47,367 bases of DNA from positions 1 through 47,367 of the forward strand of contig PLON01000028.1 in assembly GCA_003142095.1 (NCBI GenBank), read 5' to 3'. Positions within the stretch are counted from its first letter, which is position 1, and each line of letters opens with the position of its first letter. This DNA is from Acidimicrobiaceae bacterium (GTDB taxonomy: Bacteria; Actinomycetota; Acidimicrobiia; Acidimicrobiales; RAAP-2). The notes under the pieces are model-generated. The model was not told the DNA's origin. It saw only the letters and a program-made list of their open reading frames with translations, and ran no database searches. Below, piece after piece: positions 20,223 to 28,611 of the stretch. The position numbers and the translations under genes were made by a program.

Positions 20223-21289
20223 TCGGCGTCTCGCTCGCTGACTCCCGCCGAGTCGAACGTGGCCATCTCGCGCAGGACCTTCGCGGCTGCCTGGACAATT
20301 GGAACGGCTAACGCCGCGCCACTGCCTTCGCCGAGACGTAGTCCGAGATCTAACACCGGCGTGAGGTGCAGATATTCGAGACCGGCGCTCGCCGCGGGTT
20401 CGCTTGAGCGGTGCCCCGCGATGAGGTAGTTCGGAACCTCGGGCGAAAAGGCCGACGCCACGACAGCCGCCGCAACGGCAATGACGCCGTCGATGACGAT
20501 GGGCACACGCGCGGCGGCACCCGCGACGATGAATCCGGCCAACGCCGCGATCTCAAGGCCGCCCACTTCGGCGAGGATCGCGAGGGGCGACGCATCGGAA
20601 GAGAGGCGAGCGAGTGCCGTCTCGATAACGCGGGTCTTGACCGCCAGCATGTCGTCGTCAATACCCGTTCCGCGTCCGGTGACGACGCGCGCGCTCGTGT
20701 GAGTGAAGGCTGCGATGAGAGCGGCCGACGGTGTGGTGTTGCCAATGCCCATGTCGCCGGTGACGAGGAGACCGGCGCCTTCTTGGATGGCGCCCCGTGC
20801 GACATCAGCGCCAACGTTGAGTGCCTCCATGGCCTGCGCTTCGCTCATCGCGGGGCCGGTCGCCATGTTCGCGGTACCGGCCGCGACGTTGCGTCGCACG
20901 AGACCGACGGCGTCTCCGGGAACGGGAGTCGCGACTCCGACGTCAACAATGACGACGCGCGCGCCGACGTGTCGAGCGAGGACATTGATCGCGGCGCCAC
21001 CGCCGCAGAAGTTGGCCACCATTTGGGCCGTGATCTCTGACGGCCATGGCGTCACCCCCGCATCGACGACCCCGTGATCACCGGCGAAGACCGCGATGGT
21101 CGCCGGCTCAGGTACGAGGGGTGGACAGACACCGGCGATACCGGCGAGCTGCACACTGAGCGTCTCGAGAAATCCGAGCGACCCTTGCGGTTTGGTGAGT
21201 CGGTCTTGCAGCTCGCGCGCTGACGCTACCGCAGCGACGTCGATCGGCGTGACGCGGTTGGCGAGCTCCGTGAAGGTCTCGTTGTTCAT
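20219..21289 (-). CDS. cobT: Nicotinate-nucleotide:dimethylbenzimidazole phosphoribosyltransferase
   Basis: Makes alpha-ribazole phosphate from a benzimidazole-type base and NaMN, activating the lower ligand. It has 356 residues, the family length. KPQGSLGFLE at 33-42, AGDHGV at 69-74, TGDMGIGNTTPSAAL at 177-191 and the catalytic Glu321 in LGEGSGAAL are all visible. ATGA overlaps link it to cobD upstream and the NCS1 permease downstream. Confidence 0.97.
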   Translation of the reverse strand: MNNETFTELANRVTPIDVAAVASARELQDRLTKPQGSLGFLETLSVQLAGIAGVCPPLVPEPATIAVFAGDHGVVDAGVTPWPSEITAQMVANFCGGGAAINVLARHVGARVVIVDVGVATPVPGDAVGLVRRNVAAGTANMATGPAMSEAQAMEALNVGADVARGAIQEGAGLLVTGDMGIGNTTPSAALIAAFTHTSARVVTGRGTGIDDDMLAVKTRVIETALARLSSDASPLAILAEVGGLEIAALAGFIVAGAAARVPIVIDGVIAVAAAVVASAFSPEVPNYLIAGHRSSEPAASAGLEYLHLTPVLDLGLRLGEGSGAALAVPIVQAAAKVLREMATFDSAGVSERDAE

Positions 21290-22194
21290 TGCTCTCCTTG
21301 GTGATGAGTCGAAGAGCGGATGCTCTCAAGTGCCTCGCCGAGGCGCGTTAATCCGGATTCGTTAGGTACGGCAATGCGCACAACACCATCCAGCCCGAAG
21401 CTGGCGCAGTCGCGCACCACGACGCCCGTGGGCGCCAGGGCTTCGCGTAGCCCCGGTGCGTCGACGAGCAGCCAGTTCGCGTCCGACGGATGGGCGTGCC
21501 AACCGTGAGTCGCCAAAAGGTCGGCGAGCTGCGCACGCAACGCTCGAATGCGCACGGCGTCGTGTTCGAGGTCGAGCGTCGCCAAGAGGTCAGGCAACGC
21601 GTCGGCCGCGAGGCCGTTGAGCGACCATTCGTACTGGCTGGCGCGTAAGTCCGCAATGAACGACGACGTCGCCAGCACGTAGCCGACCCGAAGGCCCGGG
21701 CACGCCAGCACCTTCGTTAACGATCCCACCACCACCGCCTCGGTGTCGCCCCTCGTCCATTGGCCGGTCGCGAGTGGGTAGAACGCCTCGTCCCAAACAA
21801 CAGCTCGATCGTCTTTCGCGGCGAGCAGCCCGCTCGGGCTGTGGGGATTCGATCGCCAGAGCGGTCCGTCGCCACGCGGGTGCAGCGAGAACTCCGGTTC
21901 GACGACGGAACCGCCGAGGCGGGCCGCCACGAGCGCAATGGCCTCGGCGCCACCGTTGGTAAGAAGGAGGCGGTCGGGGTCGACGTTCATGGCGTCAGCC
22001 AGGGCGTCGCGAGCGGTCGAGGGATCGGGGTAGCGACCGAGCGCGTCGAGGTGCGCCGCGACAATCGTTCGCGGATCTACCGCGACGGGGTTGAGCGACT
22101 GCGAAAGATCCAGGATTGAGGCGGGGTCGAGGCCGAGAGCGCGAGCGACTCGCGCTCCGTCGCCACCGTGCCCTTGTGCGGGAGGTACTTTCAT
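21286..22194 (-). CDS. cobD: L-threonine-O-3-phosphate decarboxylase-like aminotransferase (CobD/CobC)
   Basis: PLP enzyme of the class I aminotransferase fold, expected to supply (R)-1-amino-2-propanol phosphate for the nucleotide loop. I start it at the ATG at 22194 (MKVPPAQGHGGDG, 302 residues) because this gives the same 4-nt ATGA overlap with cbiB as most junctions here; an ATG at 22206 is also in frame. HGGDG near the N-terminus, SQSLNPV, TNGGAEAIAL and the PLP lysine at about residue 161 in SLTKVLACPGLRVGY are present. It is somewhat shorter than Salmonella CobD. It could be named cobC in the Pseudomonas scheme. Confidence 0.9.
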   Translation of the reverse strand: MKVPPAQGHGGDGARVARALGLDPASILDLSQSLNPVAVDPRTIVAAHLDALGRYPDPSTARDALADAMNVDPDRLLLTNGGAEAIALVAARLGGSVVEPEFSLHPRGDGPLWRSNPHSPSGLLAAKDDRAVVWDEAFYPLATGQWTRGDTEAVVVGSLTKVLACPGLRVGYVLATSSFIADLRASQYEWSLNGLAADALPDLLATLDLEHDAVRIRALRAQLADLLATHGWHAHPSDANWLLVDAPGLREALAPTGVVVRDCASFGLDGVVRIAVPNESGLTRLGEALESIRSSTHHQGEQ

Positions 22195-23105
22195 CGACGG
22201 CGCCACCAGAGTGCGAGCCCGACGACGCCGAGCGTCGAAGCAAGTGCGTAGGTCACGTCGCGACTCAGTCGGATCGCCTCGTTGATATCCGACGTCCGAG
22301 CGGTGCGACCGAACCCGAGTGGAATTCGATCTTCGATTCGCTCGCCGTATCGGTTGCGGCCTCCAAGCTGAATACCGAGTGCGGCCGCGAACGCGGCTTC
22401 CGCAACGCCGGCGTTTGGCGAAGGGTGCTGAGGTGCTTGGGTTGTGACGGCCTTTCTGATCTCACGCGCCGACGTCACGCGCACCATCGCCACGAGTGCC
22501 GCCGTTACGCGAGCTGGCACCCAATTCGCGACGTCGTCGAGTCGAGCGCTCGGCGCACCGTAGTGCTCGTAGCGAGGTGAGTGGTGTCCAACCATGGCGT
22601 CCATCGTGTTCACCGCTCGGTAGCCGAGCGCACCGGACGCACCGGCGAAGGCCGCCCATAGGGCCGGCGCGACGATGGCGTCGACGGTATTCTCGGCGAC
22701 CGATTCGACGACGGCTCGTGCGATCTCAGATTCGTCGAGGTCACTCGGATCGCGCCCAGCCAGGCTGGGTAAGCGAGAGCGCGCAGTGTCGAGATCGCCA
22801 GTGGCGAGGGCGTCACCGACATCGCTCGCCGCTCGCCACAGCGCTCGGCCGCCCGCGGCGAGACCGGTCGCGAGTGTTGTTGAGCGAAGAGCGCGTCCGG
22901 CCACAACGCCGAGGCTTGTCCCGAGAATCGCGTGCGTCACGCCCGGACCGACACGGTCGACGTAGTTACGACGTTCGAAGTCAGACATGACTCGACCAAA
23001 GTGTGCGACCGGGTGGACGGACGTCGCCGGCTCTTCGAAGAATTGATCGAGGGTGAGTCCTGCTGCAGCGCCCAACGGTCGAGGCACCATCGAACGCCGC
23101 CTCAT
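22191..23105 (-). CDS. cbiB: Adenosylcobinamide-phosphate synthase
   Basis: Membrane enzyme that condenses adenosylcobyric acid with aminopropanol (phosphate). It has 304 residues with several hydrophobic segments. Family blocks are LDQFFEEPATSVHPVAHFGRVM, AVVESVAENTVDAIVAPALWAAFAG, YRAVNTMDAMVGHHSPRYEHYGAPSARLDDVANWVPAR. Called cobD in the Pseudomonas naming. Its start overlaps the cobS stop by 4 nt. Confidence 0.96.
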   Translation of the reverse strand: MRRRSMVPRPLGAAAGLTLDQFFEEPATSVHPVAHFGRVMSDFERRNYVDRVGPGVTHAILGTSLGVVAGRALRSTTLATGLAAGGRALWRAASDVGDALATGDLDTARSRLPSLAGRDPSDLDESEIARAVVESVAENTVDAIVAPALWAAFAGASGALGYRAVNTMDAMVGHHSPRYEHYGAPSARLDDVANWVPARVTAALVAMVRVTSAREIRKAVTTQAPQHPSPNAGVAEAAFAAALGIQLGGRNRYGERIEDRIPLGFGRTARTSDINEAIRLSRDVTYALASTLGVVGLALWWRRR

Positions 23106-23818
23106 CGTGTCGCCAAGATCAAGAGTCCAATGGTCTCGCCGACGACGCCGGCCGCACCGAGAACGTCGCCGGTGTAGCCGCCGAGTCGGTGTCGCGAGAA
23201 TGCGGCGACCACAGCAATGGCGAGCAGTTCAGCGCCTAAGGCGACGAGTCCGTGCAGACCGCGTCCGACCACGACAAGACCGACCGATAGGGCGGCTCCC
23301 GCCACGATGGCGCCGCGTTTGAGTGCGCGTTGGTGACCATTGGTGCCAAGAAACGTTTGCACGAGTCCGGCTGGACGGGCGTAGGGCACGAACTCGGTGA
23401 TCGCGATCATTGAGGTACGTGATGCGCACCACAGACCCGCGACGACGAGGGGTGCGGGACGCAATGACGCGAAGGCGCCCCAGCGCAGAAGGAGAACAGC
23501 ACCCACGGTGATCGCGCCGAATGCGCCAATCGCGGGGTCAGCCATCACTTCGAGACGTCGAGCTCGCGACATCGGAGCGATCAAACCGTCGCCGGCGTCA
23601 GCGAGGCCGTCGAAGTGCAAGAGACCCGTCGCGGCCAGGTCGGCGATCACGGCGACGGCCCCGGCGAGTAGCGCCACCCACGCTTTCGCGGCGAGCCACC
23701 ACACACCACCGACGATGAATCCAATGACCGCACCGACGAGCGGGAACCACGCCAAGGTTGTGGCTGTCGGTGTGTCAGAGACACCGAACGGAGTGAGAAA
23801 CGAGATGGCTCTTCTCAC
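23102..23818 (-). CDS. cobS: Adenosylcobinamide-GDP ribazoletransferase (cobalamin synthase)
   Basis: Membrane enzyme joining adenosylcobinamide-GDP and alpha-ribazole (phosphate) to make adenosylcobalamin (phosphate). It has 238 residues with multiple TMs. The acidic metal-binding signature HFDGLADAGDGL at 68-79 and FGAITVGAVLLLRWGAF are typical. 4-nt overlaps at both ends. Confidence 0.96.
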   Translation of the reverse strand: MRRAISFLTPFGVSDTPTATTLAWFPLVGAVIGFIVGGVWWLAAKAWVALLAGAVAVIADLAATGLLHFDGLADAGDGLIAPMSRARRLEVMADPAIGAFGAITVGAVLLLRWGAFASLRPAPLVVAGLWCASRTSMIAITEFVPYARPAGLVQTFLGTNGHQRALKRGAIVAGAALSVGLVVVGRGLHGLVALGAELLAIAVVAAFSRHRLGGYTGDVLGAAGVVGETIGLLILATR

Positions 23819-24315
23819 TCGTCGCGATCCTTCGCGAGACTGATGACGCGTCCTGCTACGACGAACAGCACGTCATTGCAGACAGTGGCAATGCGTTGAT
23901 TCAGAGTCCCAAGCGCATCGCGAAACTCTCGACCGACTCGCGTTTCGGGATGCACGCTGAGCCCGACTTCGTCTGACACGATGATCGTGTCGCCGTGTCG
24001 CGCGACAATCGCGTCGCAGAGCGCGCCCGCATGCTCACGCCACTCGGTTAGATCGGCGAGCCAGGGTCCGAGCGAATCGACCAACGCCGTTCCCGACGTT
24101 GATCTCAGGAGCGCTGCGAGGTCGTCGCCACATTCAACGGTCGCCCAATCTGAGGGGCGGCGTCGTTGATGTTCGTCCACTCGCGCGGCAAGATCGACGT
24201 CATCGCCGACGCGCACCGTCGCAAGGTATGTCACGGGCGCAGATCCCCGCGACGCGAGACGCTCCGCCACGAGTGACTTGCCCGAACGAGCTCCGCCCAG
24301 GACGAGCGTTTTCAC
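23815..24315 (-). CDS. cobU: Adenosylcobinamide kinase / adenosylcobinamide-phosphate guanylyltransferase
   Basis: Bifunctional enzyme that phosphorylates adenosylcobinamide and transfers GMP to form adenosylcobinamide-GDP. P-loop GGARSGKS lies near residue 7. The conserved YLATVRVGDD, VDEHQRRRPSDWATVEC and VSDEVGLSVHPETRVGREFRDALGTLNQRIA follow. I choose the GTG at 24315 (166 residues) because it gives the GTGA overlap with the cbiZ stop; GTG 24324 is an in-frame alternative. Known as cobP in the aerobic naming. Confidence 0.95.
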   Translation of the reverse strand: MKTLVLGGARSGKSLVAERLASRGSAPVTYLATVRVGDDVDLAARVDEHQRRRPSDWATVECGDDLAALLRSTSGTALVDSLGPWLADLTEWREHAGALCDAIVARHGDTIIVSDEVGLSVHPETRVGREFRDALGTLNQRIATVCNDVLFVVAGRVISLAKDRDE

Positions 24316-24941
24316 GACGACCACGCTCTCGCGCCGGCGAGCACCGAGTCGTGCACGGCGCGAGCGAGACGGGCTCCCCAGAGCGAACGAGGACCGCAGA
24401 AGTCCTGCGCGTCGCCGTCGACGGGACAGAAGATGGCGAGGGCATCACTCGGCGTACCCGTCGCTGAAATCGACGAGTTAAACAACGCTTGGGCTTTTGC
24501 TTCAGTCGCCGTCGCGACCGCGTTGATGAGCGCGCTCTCGCTGAGTCGCGCCGGAAGGAAAGCCACGATGTTGATCGTGCCTACTGCACGAGACGTCTCG
24601 TCCTCAGCGCTCGCGGCCCACGTGGGATGGCTGAGACCGACCGTGGCTTCAACGTCCACGCCGTTGTGACTCGCGCTCTGGCGACGCTGCACGGTTGCGG
24701 CGGTGAACATGCCCACGCCATGTCCTTCCAGATGAAACGTCGAGGCCAATTCGCTGACGTGAGTTCCGAGGTCTTCTCTCAGGTAGTTGGATGGGACCTG
24801 CGCATTCAGAGCCCAGTTCCGTGGACCGAGACCTCCACCCGCGGCGGCGCTCGAAACGCCGAGCAACGTGGTCGCAAAGTGATAGACCAGCGCGTCGAGG
24901 TCAGCGTCGTCCTCGTGACGAGAGGTCAACTCGGCGAACAT
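24312..24941 (-). CDS. cbiZ: Adenosylcobinamide amidohydrolase
   Basis: CbiZ family: cleaves the aminopropanol side chain of adenosylcobinamide-type corrinoids, returning adenosylcobyric acid so that CbiB can rebuild the loop with the cell's own lower ligand. It has 209 residues. Recognised by VGLSHPTWAA, GTINIVAFLPARLSESALINAVATATEAKAQALF and GTPSDALAIFCP. It sits between the adenosyltransferase gene and cobU, the right place for salvage. Its ATG overlaps the cobO TGA (TGATG). Confidence 0.92.
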   Translation of the reverse strand: MFAELTSRHEDDADLDALVYHFATTLLGVSSAAAGGGLGPRNWALNAQVPSNYLREDLGTHVSELASTFHLEGHGVGMFTAATVQRRQSASHNGVDVEATVGLSHPTWAASAEDETSRAVGTINIVAFLPARLSESALINAVATATEAKAQALFNSSISATGTPSDALAIFCPVDGDAQDFCGPRSLWGARLARAVHDSVLAGARAWSS

Positions 24942-25507
24942 CAGTACTCGATACCCTTCTTTGCGCGAATACCTTGCTGGTACGCGTGCTTGATCATGGT
25001 CATCTCGGTGACGGTGTCGGCGAGTTCGATGACCTCAGCGGGTGCGTTACGCCCCGTGACGATGACGTTCGTTTTGGCGGAACGCTGGGTGAGAGCGTTG
25101 ACGACGTCGCTGACTTCGATCCAGCCATAGGAGACGGCGTAGGTGACTTCGTCCAAGATGACGAGGTCGTAGTCACCGCTCGCCAACTTCTCCTTCGCGA
25201 CGTCCCACGCGTGGCGGCCCTTTGCGATCGTCTCATCGAGATCCGTGGACTCCCAGGTGAAGCCGTCGCCCATGGTGTGCCATTCGATCCCGAGGTGTTC
25301 CGCCAGTTTCTTCTCGCCGACTTGCCACTTACCACTCTTGACGAACTGAACGACGACGACTCGCCAGTCGCGGGCCCACGCGCGCCCCATGACGCCGAAA
25401 GCCGACGACGACTTGCCTTTGCCGTCACCCGTGTTGACGATGATGATGGAATCGGCGCGAATGAGTTTCTCGGGTACGGGCGGGACGTCACGCTGGGGCT
25501 CGGGCAT
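24941..25507 (-). CDS. cobO: Cob(I)alamin/corrinoid adenosyltransferase, CobO/CobA type
   Basis: Transfers the 5'-deoxyadenosyl group from ATP to Co(I) corrinoids. It has 188 residues from the ATG at 25507 (MPEPQRDVPPVPEKLIRADS); the frame stays open to 25645, but that part lies inside btuD and is not conserved. P-loop-like NTGDGKGKSSSAFGVMGRA begins at residue 25, then VQFVKSGKW and LVILDEVTYAVSYGW. It overlaps the btuD end by 20 nt. Confidence 0.96.
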   Translation of the reverse strand: MPEPQRDVPPVPEKLIRADSIIIVNTGDGKGKSSSAFGVMGRAWARDWRVVVVQFVKSGKWQVGEKKLAEHLGIEWHTMGDGFTWESTDLDETIAKGRHAWDVAKEKLASGDYDLVILDEVTYAVSYGWIEVSDVVNALTQRSAKTNVIVTGRNAPAEVIELADTVTEMTMIKHAYQQGIRAKKGIEY

Positions 25508-26321
25508 GGGATCCTTTGGGTTTGGTGCGTCGGGGTACGACGATGAGTTCGCCGTCGTCGGTTCGAAGAATCTGTACTCGCGTTCCGAAGTGAAAGTCGA
25601 GAGAGCTCTCTTCGAACACTTCGTCGGCGCTGCCCGTCGCGACAATCTCGCCGCCTGAGAGGAGCGCTAACTCGTCGGCGAACTGTGCGGCGAGGGTCAG
25701 ATCGTGCATCGCGCTGATGACGGTGAGGCCGCGTTCGATGCGAAGCTCGTCCACGAGCTCGAGCGCCTCGACGCGTCGACCCAAGTCCAGTGCGCTCGTC
25801 GGTTCGTCGAGCAGAAGGACAGGTGCCTCTTGGGCTAAAGCGCGCGCGAGGACGAGACGTTGCAACTCACCGCCCGACATAGTCGAGAGGTGTCGTGTAG
25901 CCATCGCACTGAGCGAGAGGCGCTCGAGTAACTCGAGCGAGTGAACGCGGTCACGGGGGCCCTCGGCGCCAAAATATCCGAGATGAGGCAGGCGACCCAG
26001 CGCTACATAGTCGACCGCACGCATTTCTGGTGGAAACTCAGGCTTCTGGGGAACGTACGCGACGAGTTGGGCGAACTCGCGACGGGATAAATCGAGCGTC
26101 GAGCGCCCTTCGACATACACCGCGCCTTCAAAGTCCACGAGCCGGGCGAGCGCTTTCAGCAGAGATGTCTTGCCGGCGCCGTTCGCACCGATGAGACCGA
26201 GCCAACGGCCGCGCTCGACGGAATAGTTGATGCTGTGCAGCGCGGTGGATTCCGCGTAGCGCACGAGAAGATCGCGGAACTCGACAATTGCCCGAGGCGA
26301 TTCGATCTCGCGCGCCGCCAT
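25488..26321 (-). CDS. btuD: Corrinoid (B12/iron-type) ABC transporter ATP-binding protein
   Basis: ATPase of the import system. It has 277 residues from the ATG at 26321. Walker A GANGAGKTS is at 45-53, signature MSGGELQRLVLARAL, Walker B VLLLDEPTSALD and switch His in SAMHDLTLA. The FecE/BtuD type cannot be told from siderophore transporters by motif; the riboswitch and gene context point to corrinoids. It starts 2 nt after the permease stop. Confidence 0.93.
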   Translation of the reverse strand: MAAREIESPRAIVEFRDLLVRYAESTALHSINYSVERGRWLGLIGANGAGKTSLLKALARLVDFEGAVYVEGRSTLDLSRREFAQLVAYVPQKPEFPPEMRAVDYVALGRLPHLGYFGAEGPRDRVHSLELLERLSLSAMATRHLSTMSGGELQRLVLARALAQEAPVLLLDEPTSALDLGRRVEALELVDELRIERGLTVISAMHDLTLAAQFADELALLSGGEIVATGSADEVFEESSLDFHFGTRVQILRTDDGELIVVPRRTKPKGSHARAPA

Positions 26322-26323
26322 CG

Positions 26324-27391
26324 CTACAGGACACCCTGTTGGGCGCGACGCGAGCGCAGCACGAAAATGAAGAAGGGGGCACCGACGAAGGCGGTGACCA
26401 CCCCGAGCGGCACCTCGGCCGGAGATTCGATCGTGTGCGCCGCCAGATCCGCGAGGATGAGAAATGCGGCACCGCCCACGATGGAAACCGGCATCACCAC
26501 TCGATAACTCGCATTGGTGGTGAGGCGAACCATGTGGGGCACAATGATGCCCACAAAACCGACGAGACCGCTCACCGACACCGCCGCAGCGGTACCGAGC
26601 GTCGCGGCGGCGACCACGACTAGTCGCACGCGACGGGTATTGACGCCCAAGCTCGCGGCTTCTTCCTCGCCCAGGCGCAGCACGTCGAGCAGACGACGGT
26701 GCATTAGCAACACGACCGCGCTCACGACGGCGTACGGCAGGATGAGCCATACGTTGGACCAGGTCGCGGCCGCCAGGCTACCGAGGATCCACGAGTACAC
26801 GTTCTGGAGATCGGGGGCGTGCTGTTGTAGGAGCAGCGTTTGCACCGCCGTGAAGAGCGCGGCGACCGCGACTCCCGCCAGCACGACGGAGGTTCCCGAG
26901 GAACGGCCGCCGAACTTGGCGCCCACGACGTACGTCAACGTCACCGCTGCCGCACCGCCGATGAATGCGGCAGCGGGCAACCAGGAGGTCGATCCCGAGC
27001 TCGCCACAATCACGATGGTCGCGCCGAGCCCCGCCCCCGCGGCGATGCCGAGGAGATAGGGGTCGGCCAGCGCGTTGCGAAACACTCCTTGGTAGGAGGC
27101 GCCGCCGGCCGCGAGCATCGCGCCGACGATGCCGCCGAGAATGACGCGCGGCAGACGTATGTCCCACACGATCCCCTGATTGATCGCCGACGCCGACGAG
27201 TGGTAGTGGACGAGCGGAACGTGGGAGAGCAGAATCCCCGCGACCGTCAATATCGAAAGATCCGCGGGTCCAATGGCGGTCGAGACGAGGATGACCACCA
27301 CGAGGCCGAGTCCCGTCACGAGCAGCGGAACGCGAGGCGAGACCGGTGACGTCGCGAGTCGAACTGCTCTCATTCGGCGACCACCGCTCAC
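26324..27391 (-). CDS. btuC: Corrinoid ABC transporter permease, FecCD/BtuC family
   Basis: Type II importer permease of 355 residues with about ten TMs. Family blocks WDIRLPRVILGGIVGAMLAAGGASYQGVFRNALADPYLLG and GLVGFVGIIVPHMVRL are clear; GEEEAASLGVN is the coupling region to the ATPase. It overlaps the btuF stop by 4 nt. One permease gene suggests a homodimeric channel as in BtuCD. Confidence 0.94.
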   Translation of the reverse strand: MSGGRRMRAVRLATSPVSPRVPLLVTGLGLVVVILVSTAIGPADLSILTVAGILLSHVPLVHYHSSASAINQGIVWDIRLPRVILGGIVGAMLAAGGASYQGVFRNALADPYLLGIAAGAGLGATIVIVASSGSTSWLPAAAFIGGAAAVTLTYVVGAKFGGRSSGTSVVLAGVAVAALFTAVQTLLLQQHAPDLQNVYSWILGSLAAATWSNVWLILPYAVVSAVVLLMHRRLLDVLRLGEEEAASLGVNTRRVRLVVVAAATLGTAAAVSVSGLVGFVGIIVPHMVRLTTNASYRVVMPVSIVGGAAFLILADLAAHTIESPAEVPLGVVTAFVGAPFFIFVLRSRRAQQGVL

Positions 27392-28323
27392 GACGTTACC
27401 GGCACGTGCTTGCCTTCGAGTGCGTCAGCGGCGTCTTGCAGCAGTATCGTGATTCGCGGTCCCCAGCGAGAGGCGATGTCGTCATTGAGCGGCACGATGC
27501 GATGATCCTTCACGGCGTTCAGCGCCGACCAGCCAGGTCGGGCGGCGACGGAGGCCGCCGTTGCCTCGCAGCAAATGGTGTCGGCGAGAAAGATGTAGGT
27601 GGGATTCGCCTTCAAGATGAACTCGGCGTTCAATTGCGGATACCCGCCACTTGATGCGAGGCCTTTGGCGCTGTCGGCGATCGAGGCGAGACCCAGAAGT
27701 GAGAAGAGTTTTCCGACGAAGGTTGCCGAGGTCGCAGAGTAGTAGTCCGGCTCGAGTTCGTAGTAATACGTCGTGCCCTTTTTCGCGTGCGGTGCGGTTG
27801 CGACGATGTGGGCGATCTTCGCCTTGATCGACGCGACTTCCTTCTTGGCCTGTGCGACGTGGCCGGTTGCCTTTCCGAGGGGACCGTATTGGGCGTACGC
27901 CTGCGAGAGGTTCGCCGCCGCGGGAGCGTAGAGCACCGGAATCTTGAGCGCGGCCATCTGAGTATTAAAACTGGAGGCGTCAGACGCCACGATGACGAGG
28001 TCCGGGTTATATTTCGCGATCGCCTCGACGTTCGGCTGGTATCCACTCAGCGTCGTTTTCGGTGCGTTCGGCGGATAGTCGGAGTAGCTGTCCACGGCCT
28101 TTACCTGGGGCCCCGCGCCAATGGCGTAGAGCATTTCCGTAGAAGTGGGAGAGAGTGAAACGATGGCGTCGGGACGCGTCTTGAAGGTAAAGGTGCCGTC
28201 GGCCAGTTTGAGGGTCACCGGAAAGCTCGTGGTACTTGATGCTCCTGAGGCACCCGACACGAGTGGTATCGAGAAGCCGCCAAGAACCAAAAGAGCCAAC
28301 AGGCTCTTTGGAAGGGAACGCAT
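27388..28323 (-). CDS. btuF: Corrinoid-binding ABC transporter substrate-binding protein
   Basis: Extracellular solute-binding protein of the BtuF/FhuD class. It has 311 residues: signal peptide about 1-28 (RSLPKSLLALLVLGGFSIPLVSGASG), then RPDAIVSLSPTSTEMLYAIGAG and PNVEAIAKYNPDLVIVASD typical of the fold, and a C-lobe ending LLQDAADALEG. There is no Cys in the signal region, hence no lipobox, which is unusual for a monoderm importer. A Cys-Cys pair (DTICCEATAA) sits in the C-lobe. First gene of the operon, 7 nt after a GGAG site and about 100 nt after the riboswitch core. Confidence 0.92.
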   Translation of the reverse strand: MRSLPKSLLALLVLGGFSIPLVSGASGASSTTSFPVTLKLADGTFTFKTRPDAIVSLSPTSTEMLYAIGAGPQVKAVDSYSDYPPNAPKTTLSGYQPNVEAIAKYNPDLVIVASDASSFNTQMAALKIPVLYAPAAANLSQAYAQYGPLGKATGHVAQAKKEVASIKAKIAHIVATAPHAKKGTTYYYELEPDYYSATSATFVGKLFSLLGLASIADSAKGLASSGGYPQLNAEFILKANPTYIFLADTICCEATAASVAARPGWSALNAVKDHRIVPLNDDIASRWGPRITILLQDAADALEGKHVPVTS

Positions 28324-28324
28324 A

Positions 28325-28510
28325 GTTAATCTCCGTTAGCTAGATCGGAGGAAAACCTTTCCGCCCGCTCCAACGGAGTGGAACGAATCGTCCTTCCACC
28401 GAGGACTGATTACGTCGATGTAGGGAAGGCGACCGGACTCGACCCCAAAAAGGGCATTACCGTTGCGGGACAGCGCCGGGATTTCACCGGACTTCGCTAC
28501 GACTACATCA
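28325..28510 (-). promoter_or_regulatory. Cobalamin riboswitch controlling the corrinoid operon
   Basis: On the minus strand the conserved core CCGGTGAAATCCCGG (28490-28476) and GTCCCGCAACGGTAA (28471-28457) match the cobalamin aptamer. A B12-box-like AGTCCGGTCGCCTTCCC follows at 28439-28423. Closing stem GATGTAG (28509-28503) pairs with CTACATC (28423-28417). Downstream, CTCCG (28350-28346) can pair with CGGAG (28335-28331), which contains the btuF ribosome-binding site, while GGAAA and TTTCC just upstream could form a competing hairpin. This suggests translational OFF control by B12. The core is recognised by eye; a covariance search would settle the class. Confidence 0.88.
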
Positions 28511-28536
28511 CCTCGACGTGGAGTCGAAGTGACTCG

Positions 28537-28542
28537 ATCCTA
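28537..28542 (-). promoter_or_regulatory. Candidate -10 box for the corrinoid operon
   Basis: TAGGAT on the minus strand, about 28 nt before the closing stem of the cobalamin riboswitch, would start transcription near 28530. No good -35 is at the standard distance; TTGACC lies 24 nt upstream, too far. Confidence 0.35.
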
Positions 28543-28598
28543 GTCACGAACGTCGCGACGCGCGAGGGTCAACGCATCGTGGCGCCGGCGCTCCTCGT

Positions 28599-28604
28599 TA
28601 CGCT
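28599..28604 (+). promoter_or_regulatory. -10 box for a leaderless phosphatase transcript
   Basis: TACGCT lies 7 nt before the GTG at 28612. Together with the absence of a Shine-Dalgarno sequence it fits the leaderless pattern at four other genes here, and it supports GTG 28612 over earlier in-frame starts that would run through the riboswitch on the other strand. Confidence 0.45.
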
Positions 28605-28611
28605 GGCTCAA

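Noticed and set aside
26322-26750. 143-residue N-terminal extension of btuD
   Set aside because: It lies within btuC on the same strand, is Arg/Gly-rich and lacks any domain; the ATG at 26321 follows the btuC stop by 2 nt.
28378-28611. N-terminal extension of the phosphatase gene
   Set aside because: It runs through the conserved cobalamin riboswitch on the opposite strand, and the family N-terminus begins after 28612.
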